Source of the DNA: Polytrichum commune
Lineage: Eukaryota; Streptophyta; Polytrichopsida; Polytrichales; Polytrichaceae
Direction of reading: 5' to 3'
NCBI GenBank assembly: GCA_950295325.1
Contig: OX485806.1
Location: forward strand, 15,128,001 to 15,192,000
Length of the DNA: 64,000 nucleotides
The notes beneath the pieces are model-generated. The model was not told where the DNA came from. It saw nothing but the letters and a program-made list of their open reading frames with translations, and ran no database searches. The translations under genes were made by a program, and so were the position numbers. Below are positions 1 to 8,910 of the stretch, piece by piece. The first letter of the stretch is position 1. Every line of letters starts with the position of its first letter.

Positions 1-3000
1 GTGTTAGTGGATGGTTGTTTATTTTTATTACTTGTAGGTACGGGGAGATGTTTGCTGGTGTGGGAATTTTGGTGACATTTCCCGGGAATGCATATTTGTG
101 ATGGATAAGTGTGAGTAGGCCGCCTCTTCCGGGGGTATAGGGCATTATTTGTTGGATGCACCTCGTGAATGCGTGTGTGTTGTTGAAAGTGAGTTTGAAT
201 TCCGGGAATAAGTTTTGTATATATTTAGTAGATTTGTTTGCAGTGAGTTTGGTTTCTTGGATATGAATGATTGCTGTGTTATTTAGAGAGTTGTTGATTA
301 AGTCTTGTAAGTTTGGTAGTGATGTGTTGAGCGATGACGCATTCCAAGTTATTATGTTTGTTTCGTGCTCGGTGTTAGAGTTTATTCTTGTGATTGGTGT
401 GGGAGCGGCCAGGAGTGGGGGTGGGTGTGAGTATTCGCTTATATTTTCTAAACATCTAAGTGTTTCGGTTATTAACTGGTTTGGAAGGAAGGGGAATTCT
501 TTCTTGAGGGTGATTGGTGTGGGTGTGGTGGCTTGGTTGTGGATGAAATCGTATATTTTGGTGTGTATTGAGTTTTGGGGGAGTATTATATGTTGATTGT
601 TTTCTATGAATATTGTGTAGGGGTGCGGTGTCAGTATGTGTCTTTCGGGGGGGTTGGTGAGGTTAGCTAGTCTAATAATTAGTGTGTTGGTCCATATGTC
701 GTTAAAGTGGTAGTTTTGGGGGTGGGCTAGTATGCTATTGCATGTGTCTATTGAGGGGTGGATGGTGATGACTATAGCATATAGCAAATGGGTTGGTGGT
801 GATTGCCTTTGTGTTTGGATGTATTGGTGTAGATGTGGGTGGGTAATTATTGCTTGATGGTGTAGAGGGTGTGTATTCCTTAGTATGTGAGCAAATGTAT
901 TTGCTATGTGTTGGTATTCATGTTGTAGTTTGATAGTGTTTGGAATGAAGTATATCTTGGCTCTCTTTTTGTGTGTAGCAGGATGCGTATGTAGGATGTT
1001 AGGCATTGGTCCGGGGTTGGATTCTATGTCTCCGCATTTTAGTAATTCTAGTTTGTTAGTGAAGTAGTATCCGTGGAAGTGGATTATGTTGGGGTTTTTC
1101 ATGTTTGTTTTTAGATATATTGTGATTGTACATTTGGTTGTGGAAAATAGGTTAGGTATAGCGGGTATGGTTTTTTCTATTTGTATGGGTGAGAAGTGTG
1201 GTTTCGTATTATTTGTAGATTTTTGGCTTGTTATTGAGTTAGGTTTCCAATTATTTATGAAGTGGTATTTGTTATTCTTTGTGTGGCGAGGCCGGTAGGC
1301 CGAGGCCATTGTGTTTTTTGGGTGGGGTTGGTATTTTATATGAGGGCTTAATAGGTGTTTGATTTTGTTATGGTGTTCGAAGCTAGGGTAGGGTTTATTT
1401 TTGGAGCATTTGTTTTGTAGGTGTGCTTTGGCATTTGTTGAGAGGTGAGGTTGGTATGTTGAGGTTGCTTTGTTTTTCGGGTTGGCTTTTTGTTTAATAT
1501 GTATATTTAGTTTTGGGTAGGGGTGGTTTTTGGGGAACGGTTTGTGGTTTTGGTGGGTGTTGTATTTAGTTGTTAGGTGTGTATGGGAGTTGTCTTGGAG
1601 TATGTGTTTTGTAGTTGTGCTTGGTTTCCATTTGGTTGTGATAGGGTTTGGTTTGTGGTGAAGATGGTAGGTCAAGGTCATTTCGTAGTTTTGACATAGT
1701 TTGTTTTTCAAGTGGAGGTTGGGTTTGGAGCTAGGGTATGGTGTGCTTTTTGAGCTTAGGTTGGGATGTATTTTAGATAGTGGATGGGGCTCTAGGTTAG
1801 GTTGGTTTTCTTGCTTTGGGTGGGTATTATGTTTTGGGCATTGTTGTGGATGCACTTTGTATTTTAAGTAGAGTTTAACTTTTGAGTGTATTCTATATTT
1901 CAGATGAAGTTTATTATTTGGATGGGAGATGTGTCTTAGATGGAGTCTATGTTTTGGATGAGGTATGTATTGTGAGCGAAGTTGGGGGTGTTTGTGGTTT
2001 GGGAATAATTTGGTTTTTGGATGAAGTTTATGTTTTAGGTGGACTTTATAATTTGGATGTAGCTTGTTTCTTGGATGGAGATTGTGCTTTAAGTGGGGAC
2101 TATATCTTATGTGAGGGTAGTATATTGGGTGGGGCTGTGGTGGTTTTTGTTTTGGGTGGGTATGTTGTTGTGGGGGGGATGTTATATTTCTTAGTTGATT
2201 GGGTGGAGGGTAATTGATTAGGTTAGGGTAGGTTCCTAGTTCATAATGTGGGTTATGTTTTGGATGAGATATGTATTTTGGGTGGTTTATGTATTTTGGA
2301 TGGGATCCGTGTCTTGGATGAAGGAGGTGCCTTGGATGTGGTATGAATTTTGAGTATTTGACGGAGTTCGGGTTGTGTATTATGTTATTTGATTGTTTAG
2401 GTGTGAGGGAGGGATTTAGTTTTGAGTACGTCCTTTGTTTAGGATGCAACTTATATTTTAGATGTGGTTTGGATGTAAGATGAAGTTTGTTTGTTGGTAT
2501 GGTGAAGGTATCTTTGATTTGGATGCATGATGAAGGTATCTTTGGGTTGTTCTTGTTTGATTTGTGGTATTTGTTTGGTGTGGATTTTGTTATAGGGGGG
2601 GTGATGGGTGGGGTGGGTATAATGTTTTTTAGTTGTTTAGGTATGGATTGTAATTTTGTATGTTTGCTTGTAGTTAGGTTAGTTCCCCAATATTGTGTAA
2701 AGCTATTTTTGTATTTAGTTTTATGGCGAGGCCGGTAGGCCGAGGCCATTTTATTTTTTGGGTATTTGTAATTTGAGTGGTAGTTTGGTGTTGAGAGCGG
2801 TAGTTTATTAGGTATGGGTTGTGTTTTGTATGTTGGGTGGGGTTTGTATTTTTGGTGGAGTTTATATGTTTGGTGGGGATTATATTTTGGGTGTAATATG
2901 TATTTTGTGTGGGGTTTGTATTTTGGGTGTGTATATTGTTTCGTTTGAGTTCTGTCTTTGTGCATGCGTAAAGTAAAGTGATTGTATTTATATTTCATAT

Positions 3001-3805
3001 GGTATTTTGGCCATCGTATGGTATCATGGCTAGTATGATGGTATCTTTTATTATAGAGTACGGACTTTGTTGTAGGTGTGTGTATGATGTTTGGGTGTGG
3101 TCGGTTTTTAGTCTCGTTTATTCTTTGGTTCTTTATGATTATGTTTTTGGTTATAGTGAAAGGGTTAGTTGTGGCGGGTGTTATGCTTTTTATTTGTATG
3201 AGTAGGAAGTATGTGTATTTTGGATTAATTGTATGGTATTTGTATTTTGTTTGAGTATAGTGTTTTGTTTGGGTATGGTATTTTGCTTGAGTATAGCCTT
3301 TTTCTTGAGCATGGCATTTTGCTTGAGAATGGTATTTTGTTTGAGTATGGTGTGTTGCTTGAGTATGGTATTTTGTTTGAGTATGGTATTTTGTTTGAGT
3401 ATGGTATTTTGTTTGAGTATGGTATTTTGTTTGAGTATGGTATTTTGTTTGAGTATGGTATTTTGCTTGGGTATGGTATTTTGCTTGAGTACAGTATTTT
3501 GCTCGAGAATAGTATTTTGTTTGAGTATGGCATTTTGCTTGGGTATGGAATTTTGCTTGAGTATGGAATTTGTGTTTGTATAAAGTAGATAACTTGTATT
3601 TCATATGGTATTTTGGACATTGTGGGATACTATGAGTAGTACGATGGTATCTAGTATTTATTCTAGGTGTAATAGTATATAGAATACTATGTGTAATACT
3701 ATGTTTAATACTATGTCTACATATGTGTATGTATCTAAGACAGTATTGAAGTAAATACTCTTGTTTTACCCGGCGATTTGTGGTCAATCCACATTTGGCA
3801 GGTCT
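1..3805 (-). CDS. LINE ORF2, partial: repeat-rich N-terminus, 2A-like peptide, APE-type endonuclease start
   Basis: I read this frame by hand on the minus strand. It opens after a TAA at 3808-3806 and has no stop down to base 1 (1,268 codons), continuing past the window. The first in-frame ATG is at 3604; later candidates are at 2998, 2749 and 1309. In order it encodes: about 18 TQTKYH-like hexapeptides (3570-3240), degenerate HPKHKL-like hexapeptides (about 2950-1860), MASAYRPRH twice (2749, 1309), LLKCGDIESNPGP (1045-1007), then an endonuclease-like stretch. In that stretch NIITWN (tryptophan-asparagine codons at 341-346) and IQETKL (glutamate codon 254-256), followed by GRGGLLTLIHHKY, match the N-terminal catalytic motifs of APE endonucleases in LINE ORF2 proteins. 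The sense strand is extremely A+C rich. The family role is nicking target DNA for target-primed reverse transcription. The product upstream of the endonuclease has no function I recognise. Confidence 0.82.
1007..1045 (-). other. 2A-like ribosome-skipping peptide within ORF2
   Basis: The minus-strand codons read LLKCGDIESNPGP, matching the D-[VI]-E-x-N-P-G-P consensus of 2A peptides, with the usual LLxCG-type residues just before it. Known 2A sequences make the ribosome skip the Gly-Pro bond, giving two proteins from one frame. Skipping here would release everything upstream and start the endonuclease-bearing product at proline (codon 1009-1007). If translation starts at the ATG at 1309, the released leader is 100 residues. 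2A-like peptides near the N-terminus of ORF2 are established for some animal and trypanosome non-LTR elements. Activity here is inferred from the motif. Confidence 0.8.
1284..1310 (-). repeat. 27-bp direct repeat, copy 2 (encodes MASAYRPRH)
   Basis: Identical to 2724-2750 and exactly 1,440 bp (480 codons) away, so both copies are in the same reading frame. Its ATG (A at 1309) is the last MASAYRPRH start before the 2A-like peptide and endonuclease, making it a candidate internal initiation site for ORF2. Confidence 0.9.
1860..2960 (-). repeat. Degenerate 18-bp repeats in ORF2 (HPKHKL-like hexapeptides)
   Basis: Clear 18-bp periodicity persists at about 2830-2935 (plus-strand units such as GGGTGTAATATGTATTTT) and about 1900-2345 (units such as TTTGGATGAAGTTTATGT). 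In the ORF2 frame this gives hexapeptides HPKYKP, HPRHLL, HPKHNP, HPRNKL, HLKHKL and HPKHRL. Units differ by several substitutions and occasional indels, but no stop occurs. The region looks like an older version of the array at 3240-3570. Confidence 0.75.
2724..2750 (-). repeat. 27-bp direct repeat, copy 1 (encodes MASAYRPRH)
   Basis: A GC-rich 27-bp block inside very AC-rich sequence is identical to the block at 1284-1310. On the minus strand it begins with ATG (A at 2749) and reads MASAYRPRH in the ORF2 frame. Weak similarity continues on both sides, for example NLTTSKHT here against NSITSQKST downstream of the second copy. Confidence 0.9.
2968..3690 (-). repeat. Pair of ~110-bp direct repeats flanking the 18-bp array
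   Basis: Segments at about 2968-3085 and 3577-3690 share long matches, including TATTTCATATGGTATTTTGG. In the ORF2 frame both encode RYHxTxH...PKYHMKYK, with ATG codons at 2998 and 3604. These are 606 bp, or 202 codons, apart, so this duplication also preserves the frame. Confidence 0.75.
3240..3570 (-). repeat. 18-bp coding minisatellite, about 18 units
   Basis: Tandem units of exactly 18 bp (plus-strand unit TTTGAGTATGGTATTTTG) run with near-identical copies in the middle (about 3360-3465) and more diverged ones at both edges. Because 18 is a multiple of three, the array stays open in several frames on both strands. In the ORF2 frame it encodes KYHTQT/KYHTQA hexapeptides. The homogeneous core with diverged flanks is typical of unequal crossover or replication slippage. 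Confidence 0.9.
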
Positions 3806-5541
3806 TTAATCATAAGATTTGGGTTTACCAACCCAGTAATTTGTTGCATCCCGGTAAGTGCCATGGTTAATGTGCTTTGGATGTCCAACATTTGCTTCTT
3901 CAATTTTTCGTTGATGTCGTCTACATAGTTGTGGGCCTCTTTGACTATGTCTTCCTTCAAGACCTTCATCTCTTCGTGTAGTTCAAGCTTGAGTTTCTTG
4001 TTGCCTTCTTCAATGGCCTCCTTCATGATGGTAAAAACTTCGCTTTTTGTGGCATTCTTCTCCCCTTGGTTTTGGTTTTGGATTGCTTCAATGGTGTTCA
4101 CCAAGCAAGTGTTAGTATCTTCAAATCCAAACTTGACCAACAAATCTTTGGAGGGTTTGTCAATACCATCAAGACTTCTACGGTGTGGAGTGATTTCCAC
4201 ATGATAAACACCAATTTTTTCCTCTTTTCCTACAAACTTTTTGTATACAAAGGGGTTGAGGCATTCAACATTTGCACTACCATTGTGTCTAATTCCATCT
4301 TGCTTATGGAACCAAATGGAGACAACATTCTTGGTTCCAATTATCTTGCAAATTTCAAGAGATGTGTCATCTATGCTCATCAAGATGGGAAGGTTGTAGA
4401 AGGTGAGGGTTAGAGCTTCTTTCCTTTGTTTTTGCTCCAAGGTGAGAGAAGGCCCTTTGTTCACTTGTCCTTCCAAAATTTCATGGTGTGTTGCAACTTG
4501 AAGTGTTTGGATTTTCTTGGCTTGTGAGGGGGTTGGTGCAACAATGTAAGCATGATTGTTGGGAGTGCTCTTTTGCACCTCTACAATCTCAAATTCATGA
4601 CCTCTCCTAAAACTATTCTCTAAGATATCTTTGAAGAGCATGTGTGAAGAGACATCAATCAAAGTTTCGCTAGTGATTTTGATTGAAAGGTTGTTGTTCC
4701 TAGCTATAGAGTGGTAAGTCTTACATACCTTTCCAAGAGTACCTTGGGTTGATTTGGGGTCCAATTGTAGAATGAATGGTCTAAGTCCTTTCAACAAAGC
4801 CACACCATCAATTTCGGGGTGGAGAAGGTGGAGTTTGGCAATTCCCGCCCAAACTCCTTTTTCCCCACCTCTCTTGACACTCATGCACATGATAGATATG
4901 GGCTCAATAAGGTTAGTGCCAAGAGGAATTTGCATAAACTCAAGTCTTTTCTTTACTAGTTCTTTCACATGGTTGTGTAGGAGAGGGGTGTTGGGTAATT
5001 GAAATTCAATAGCAACATGAAAGTCCAAAGCAAGACATGTATTGGGATCAATTGGGATATCATATGGGATTTGTGTTAGGTTGAGGTGTTGTCCAAGGAC
5101 ACCATCCTCTCTCTTACCTGGGTAGTAGATTTGGGGTATCCTTGGGAAGGAAATTGCGACCTCCTCCATTTCTTCCGCTTCCTTCCTTGGTACACCCCTA
5201 AGTACCCTATCTTCGATGGATTCACCATCGAAGAGCTCTTCCAACCCCTCATCCATAGCCAATTTCTCCATGTTAGTGAAACCATACCAAAATTTTTGAC
5301 GGAACCTTCGTTCCGGGAAGATAGAGTTTACCTGTGTGGCTTGTGGGCGTCGTTGTGGGGTTTGGTGTAGAGATTTGTTCGGTGTTGTCTTCTCCCGGGT
5401 CCTCTTGGTGCCTATTTCCTTCGCAGCTTGATTCTCCTTTGCCTTCTCCGCTAAGAGCCGCATGAGGTTTTGTGTGGGTGTGTCTACCTCCATGTTGTCA
5501 TCATCTCCCAAGATGGGTCGGAATGTGGAAGGCGATGCCAT
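3784..5541 (-). CDS. LINE ORF1 protein: RRM-like region and C-terminal coiled coil
   Basis: The frame encodes 585 residues from the first ATG at 5541 (MASPSTFRPILG) to a TGA at 3786-3784; it is open a little further upstream without an ATG. The N-terminus is charged and disordered, with an RRPQATQ-type basic patch. A central globular part follows. About residues 375-465 read LTLTFYNLPILM ... GSANVECLNPFVYKKFV, which resembles the beta1 and beta3 strands of an RNA-recognition fold. The last 100 residues are strongly heptad-like (EEGNKKLKLELHEEMKVLK), predicting a coiled coil. No CCHC zinc knuckle is visible. LINE ORF1 proteins bind element RNA and oligomerise; that role is inferred from the layout and position directly 5' of ORF2. 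The coding strand is less AC-skewed than ORF2. Its end overlaps the open ORF2 frame by 22 nt in the -1 frame. Confidence 0.75.
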   Translation of the reverse strand: MASPSTFRPILGDDDNMEVDTPTQNLMRLLAEKAKENQAAKEIGTKRTREKTTPNKSLHQTPQRRPQATQVNSIFPERRFRQKFWYGFTNMEKLAMDEGLEELFDGESIEDRVLRGVPRKEAEEMEEVAISFPRIPQIYYPGKREDGVLGQHLNLTQIPYDIPIDPNTCLALDFHVAIEFQLPNTPLLHNHVKELVKKRLEFMQIPLGTNLIEPISIMCMSVKRGGEKGVWAGIAKLHLLHPEIDGVALLKGLRPFILQLDPKSTQGTLGKVCKTYHSIARNNNLSIKITSETLIDVSSHMLFKDILENSFRRGHEFEIVEVQKSTPNNHAYIVAPTPSQAKKIQTLQVATHHEILEGQVNKGPSLTLEQKQRKEALTLTFYNLPILMSIDDTSLEICKIIGTKNVVSIWFHKQDGIRHNGSANVECLNPFVYKKFVGKEEKIGVYHVEITPHRRSLDGIDKPSKDLLVKFGFEDTNTCLVNTIEAIQNQNQGEKNATKSEVFTIMKEAIEEGNKKLKLELHEEMKVLKEDIVKEAHNYVDDINEKLKKQMLDIQSTLTMALTGMQQITGLVNPNLMIKDLPNVD

Positions 5542-7620
5542 GTTTTGGTTCTGCAGACTCTGCAGCTCTGGAGACTCTTCAGCTCTTCCCTCGCTCCGGA
5601 ATTGACTGATAGTGCCGTTACTCGACAAATTTTTGTGCTAGGGTGGTCGTCCACAATGCTGACCTCTATCTTGCAGCTCCAACGCAGCTCCACCGCAGCT
5701 CCAGTAGTAGCTCCTTTCGTCTGCTGTATCGGCATGTTTCTTTCTTGCTCCCTTCGGTACTTTTAAGCAGGACTTCCGGCACTTTCGGCGCTCCCTCTTA
5801 GTGTAGCTCGGCAGATGTTACTCTTGGAGCTCTTCAATCTTCGGCAACCAGGGTCAGGTCTTCTCGGCGCTCCTGGTGCTCCTAAGCTTCTCGGCGCTCC
5901 TGATTTTCTCAGTGCACCTTTCGTCTGCTCCCTTCGGTACTTCTAAACAGGGCTTCCAGCACTCTCGGTACTCCCTCTTAGTACAGCTCGGTAGATGTTA
6001 CTGTGTATCTCTTAGCTTCTTGTCACAGAAATTCTCTCGGGATCTCTAAATCTGCAGCTGGGTGTCTCTACAATCTTTCGGCAACCAGGGCAGATTTTCT
6101 CGGCGCTCCTGCTATATCGGCAGCTTTCTTTCCTGCTCCCTTTGGTGCTTTTAATCAGGACTTCCGGCACTTTCGTCGCTCCCCCTTAGTGCATCTCGGC
6201 AGATGTTACTGTGTTTCTCTTCTCCTCCTGTCGCAGCTACCTTCTGTAGCCCCCTTGTGTCTCCTCCCGCTCCCTTCCACGGCGTCGATCAGCAACTATC
6301 TTCTCCTCTCAGCTGCCTTCTGTAGCTTCCCTAGTGTTGCCTCCCGCTCTCTTGTGTCGTCTCCCGCTCCCTTCCTCAGCAATCGGCCAATTTTTATGTC
6401 TGTGTGGCAGCGCGGCTGCTGTTTGTCGATCTTACTTGCCCTTTAGAGAATTTGGAGTGTCTCTGGGTTACGGCTGGGATTTAAAGTTTTGGAGTTCACT
6501 CTTCTCGGATCGGCCTCTAGTTTTTGAAGACGGCTGCCCCTTAGCTTTCTGAAGCTCTACAGATCTCGCTTCTAGTTCACCGATTGGGACTCGCAAATCT
6601 GCCTATGCATTTTAATCACACAATAGATGTAATCGGTCTCTAACTTCTAACGTCAGTAGCCCCCTAGTTTTTTCGGACAGAGTAGCAGTTATGCTGCTGT
6701 TTGTGGGTTTGGATTGTCCTCACAGATTTTCTAGAATGTGAAGCTTCAGATCAGTTTACACTTATTCTTACCACACACTCTTAAAGTCGGTTACCTTACA
6801 GATCTCAGTTTTTTCAAACAAATAGTAGCTAGGCTGTTGTTGCAAACTAGTTATCTTCGCAGGTTCTCTGAATCTCTAAACTTTTGTTTCAGATCTGCTT
6901 TCCTCTACCCAGATCAGTGGCCTAATCACAGGTTATTTCGCTTTCACAGATCTCGCTTCTAGCTTTTGGACTTTCACAAATTGGGACTTTGCTAATCTGT
7001 CTATGCATTAATCACTCAATAATATAACCTAATCATCTACTTGGGAGAATGCTTTACAAATCTTTTTGGTGTGTCGTTGTTTGGTGTATCATCAGCACAG
7101 TTTTCACCGTCCCGCCTTCTTCCTTGTGATTCCTTCGGGGTAGTGCCGATGTTTAAGAGTTGCGCTTGTTGCGCCTCCTTGTCGGAGCAGTGTCGCTTGC
7201 TCCGAGGTTCGAGTTGATACTGATCGCCGGGAGCTATGCTTGTTGCGCCTCCTAGTCGAAGCAGTGTTGGGGCAGTGTCAAATGTGTTGTATCTTGTTGG
7301 TATGTTATGCAGTTTGGGTCATGTTGCGCTTGGGTATCTGGTAACCCTAGATCTCATATTTGTGTTGCTGCTTCACCATTAACCATTGGCACCAACACAT
7401 GCTCATACTCGTGGATTCCAGCCCGCTTCAGTACCAATCCACTTTGAGGCAGCTACATCACTCAATGAAATCTAGGTTTAGATCTAACAATCTTCACTTG
7501 TGAATCACGATCTGGGCATCACTCCTCCCGGAACTCACATATAGCTTTAGATCTGTGACCTAACACATACCTTCACGCAACAATCCCTCCCTGTTTCTGT
7601 TCCTCAGCTCCGCTCAACCA
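5542..7620 (-). promoter_or_regulatory. LINE 5' region with internal tandem repeats
   Basis: No coding sequence is recognised. The plus strand is rich in C and T (GCTCCCTTCGGTAC, TTCTCGGCGCTCCTG). Repeated blocks fill the region, so it probably acts as a 5' UTR/promoter as in LINEs with monomeric promoters. The block around 6559-6625 is repeated at about 6946-7015 (shared CACAGATCTCGCTTCTAG and a following ATTGGGACT...TATGCATT). A TTGTTGCGCCTCCT motif recurs at 7168 and 7240. Promoter activity is inference. Confidence 0.5.
5715..6230 (-). repeat. ~180-210 bp tandem monomers in the LINE 5' region
   Basis: Three copies share CTCCCTTCGGTAC-like starts at 5748, 5928 and 6136, followed by ...CTTCCGGCACTTTCG..., CTCCCTCTTAGT and TCGGCAGATGTTACT. 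Spacing is 180 and 208 bp. A CGGCAACCAGGG...TTCTCGGCGCTCCTG block recurs at about 5840 and 6078. Shorter ~93-bp repeats continue to 6400 (CAGCTRCCTTCTGTAGC at about 6236 and 6329). Confidence 0.75.
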
Positions 7621-8440
7621 TTTTTTTTCAACTAATAGTTTTAGGATTGGTATAACTAATTGAAACCAATTCAATGACAATATGGATGGTATGGAATGTT
7701 TGTTGCTCACATAGTCGATTTTGTAATGCTATAGTATTCCGTCCACTATATATTTGGTACTTGTATAATTTCAAAAAAATTTAAATGATGCCAAAATTTA
7801 GCCTCTCTAAATAATTACAAATAAATATGAGGTGCTAAAAATACATTAAAGTAGGTTCATATCTACAAATAGGGCGGGGAAAAATATTGAGAGGTGCATA
7901 AATATCCCCCCATTAAATACCCCATTATCGCATAGGGTTACAAAACATAAGGGGGTGTGATCACCCCGAGCTATAGGCGCCTCTACTCTAGACGATAAGA
8001 TTCTCAAGCCTTTGTACCCTAGTACATGGAATGTATGATATAAGATAGAGTTGATCCCACCTATTCCCGATCAGATTTCCATCAGGTATCTATAGGGTGC
8101 CATGATTTTGATCGGGTTGGGACCAATTTTGGTAATTTCTTTTTGTGGGTGGTTGAAATAAGGTTCCACATTTCATGGTTTGTAAGGGTTAGTTTCCATG
8201 TGTCATGGCACTATCAATTCCTTGGTGATACGAAAGCCGAAGTTGGAGACTTAAGGTTAGTTCCATGTAGGTTGCTTTGCCCACCAGATTCTAATGGAAA
8301 TGTAGATGCCACTTTGTGGAAATGTAATTGGGTCGCTAACAAGGGTTGATACACATTTATTCCATGTTACATATATATACCATATTAACATGTTATATAC
8401 ATGTATACCATGTTAATCGGGTTGCTAACAAGGGTTGTTT
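7621..8440. other. Intergenic, no gene recognised
   Basis: AT-rich sequence with no convincing reading frame. A short direct repeat (GCTAACAAGGGTTG) occurs at about 8334 and 8422, flanking AT-rich alternating sequence. Nothing else is supported. Confidence 0.5.
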
Positions 8441-8445
8441 TACAC

Positions 8446-8560
8446 ACATGACCAAGGGCCAGGAGGAAAATGATTTAGGATTTCTCATGGTCATGGTTGG
8501 CAGTCCAAAGACCATGATTAAGAGAAATCCATGTGGCTTTTAAGAGCCTTGGTCACGGAT
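8446..8560. repeat. Small hairpin element (~115 bp)
   Basis: The left half (CATGACCAAGG ... TTTCTCATGGTCATGG) is the imperfect inverse of the right half (CCAAAGACCATGATTAAGAGAAATCC ... CCTTGGTCACG). The whole unit can fold into one long hairpin, as expected for a very short MITE remnant. Confidence 0.5.
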
Positions 8561-8910
8561 TTAGACTGGGACATGATGTTTTTCATAGGAGCATATATAT
8601 AGATTTTTTTAAAATAAAATATGGCACATATAAAAAAAATTGAAACATAATTTATTGAAAATATGATTTGCCTTCTGACATGGTCACTTTAATTTTTGCT
8701 GAGACAACCTATTTGGGTTTTTTTGTCACAAGATCAAGGTGACAATCACCAAAGATTACCTCATCATGAGTAGGATTTCATGTCACTTTCTCTTTTCATT
8801 CTTTAACATGCTCATCCACAGTCACTTTTATTTTTGGATGACCTTGGGTACAACAAAGTAGGACCGCCACTCATTTCTCAACCAGTGAGAGATTTTAGTC
8901 ATGGTCATTG

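Larger units (their letters stand above)
1..7620 (-). mobile_element. LINE (non-LTR retrotransposon), 5' portion, runs off the left edge
   Basis: On the minus strand the order is: a repeat-rich pyrimidine-skewed 5' region (about 7620-5542), ORF1 (5541-3784), then an overlapping long ORF2 (3805 to <1) that enters an APE-type endonuclease. This is the standard two-ORF LINE layout. The reverse transcriptase and 3' tail would lie left of base 1. The 5' boundary near 7620 is inferred from where the C/T-rich monomer-like sequence stops. No stop codon was found in the ORF2 frame over 3.8 kb, so the copy is probably young. I place it among APE-endonuclease LINEs but cannot assign a clade without the reverse transcriptase. 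Confidence 0.8.

Noticed and set aside
1882-2217. Plus-strand 111-codon frame in GT-rich DNA
   Set aside because: Opposite strand of ORF2; hydrophobic low-complexity product with no family features.
3240-3570. CRISPR-like regular repeats
   Set aside because: Units are contiguous 18-mers without spacers, in a plant genome; a minisatellite explains them.
3229-3588. Long plus-strand frames with repeating FEYGIL or MVFCLS units
   Set aside because: They arise because an 18-bp repeat without stops is open in several frames. The endonuclease and 2A-like motif lie on the minus strand, so these are shadows.
3784-3830. Classical -1 frameshift heptamer at the ORF1/ORF2 overlap
   Set aside because: No X XXY YYZ heptamer lies in the permitted overlap, so no slippery site is claimed.
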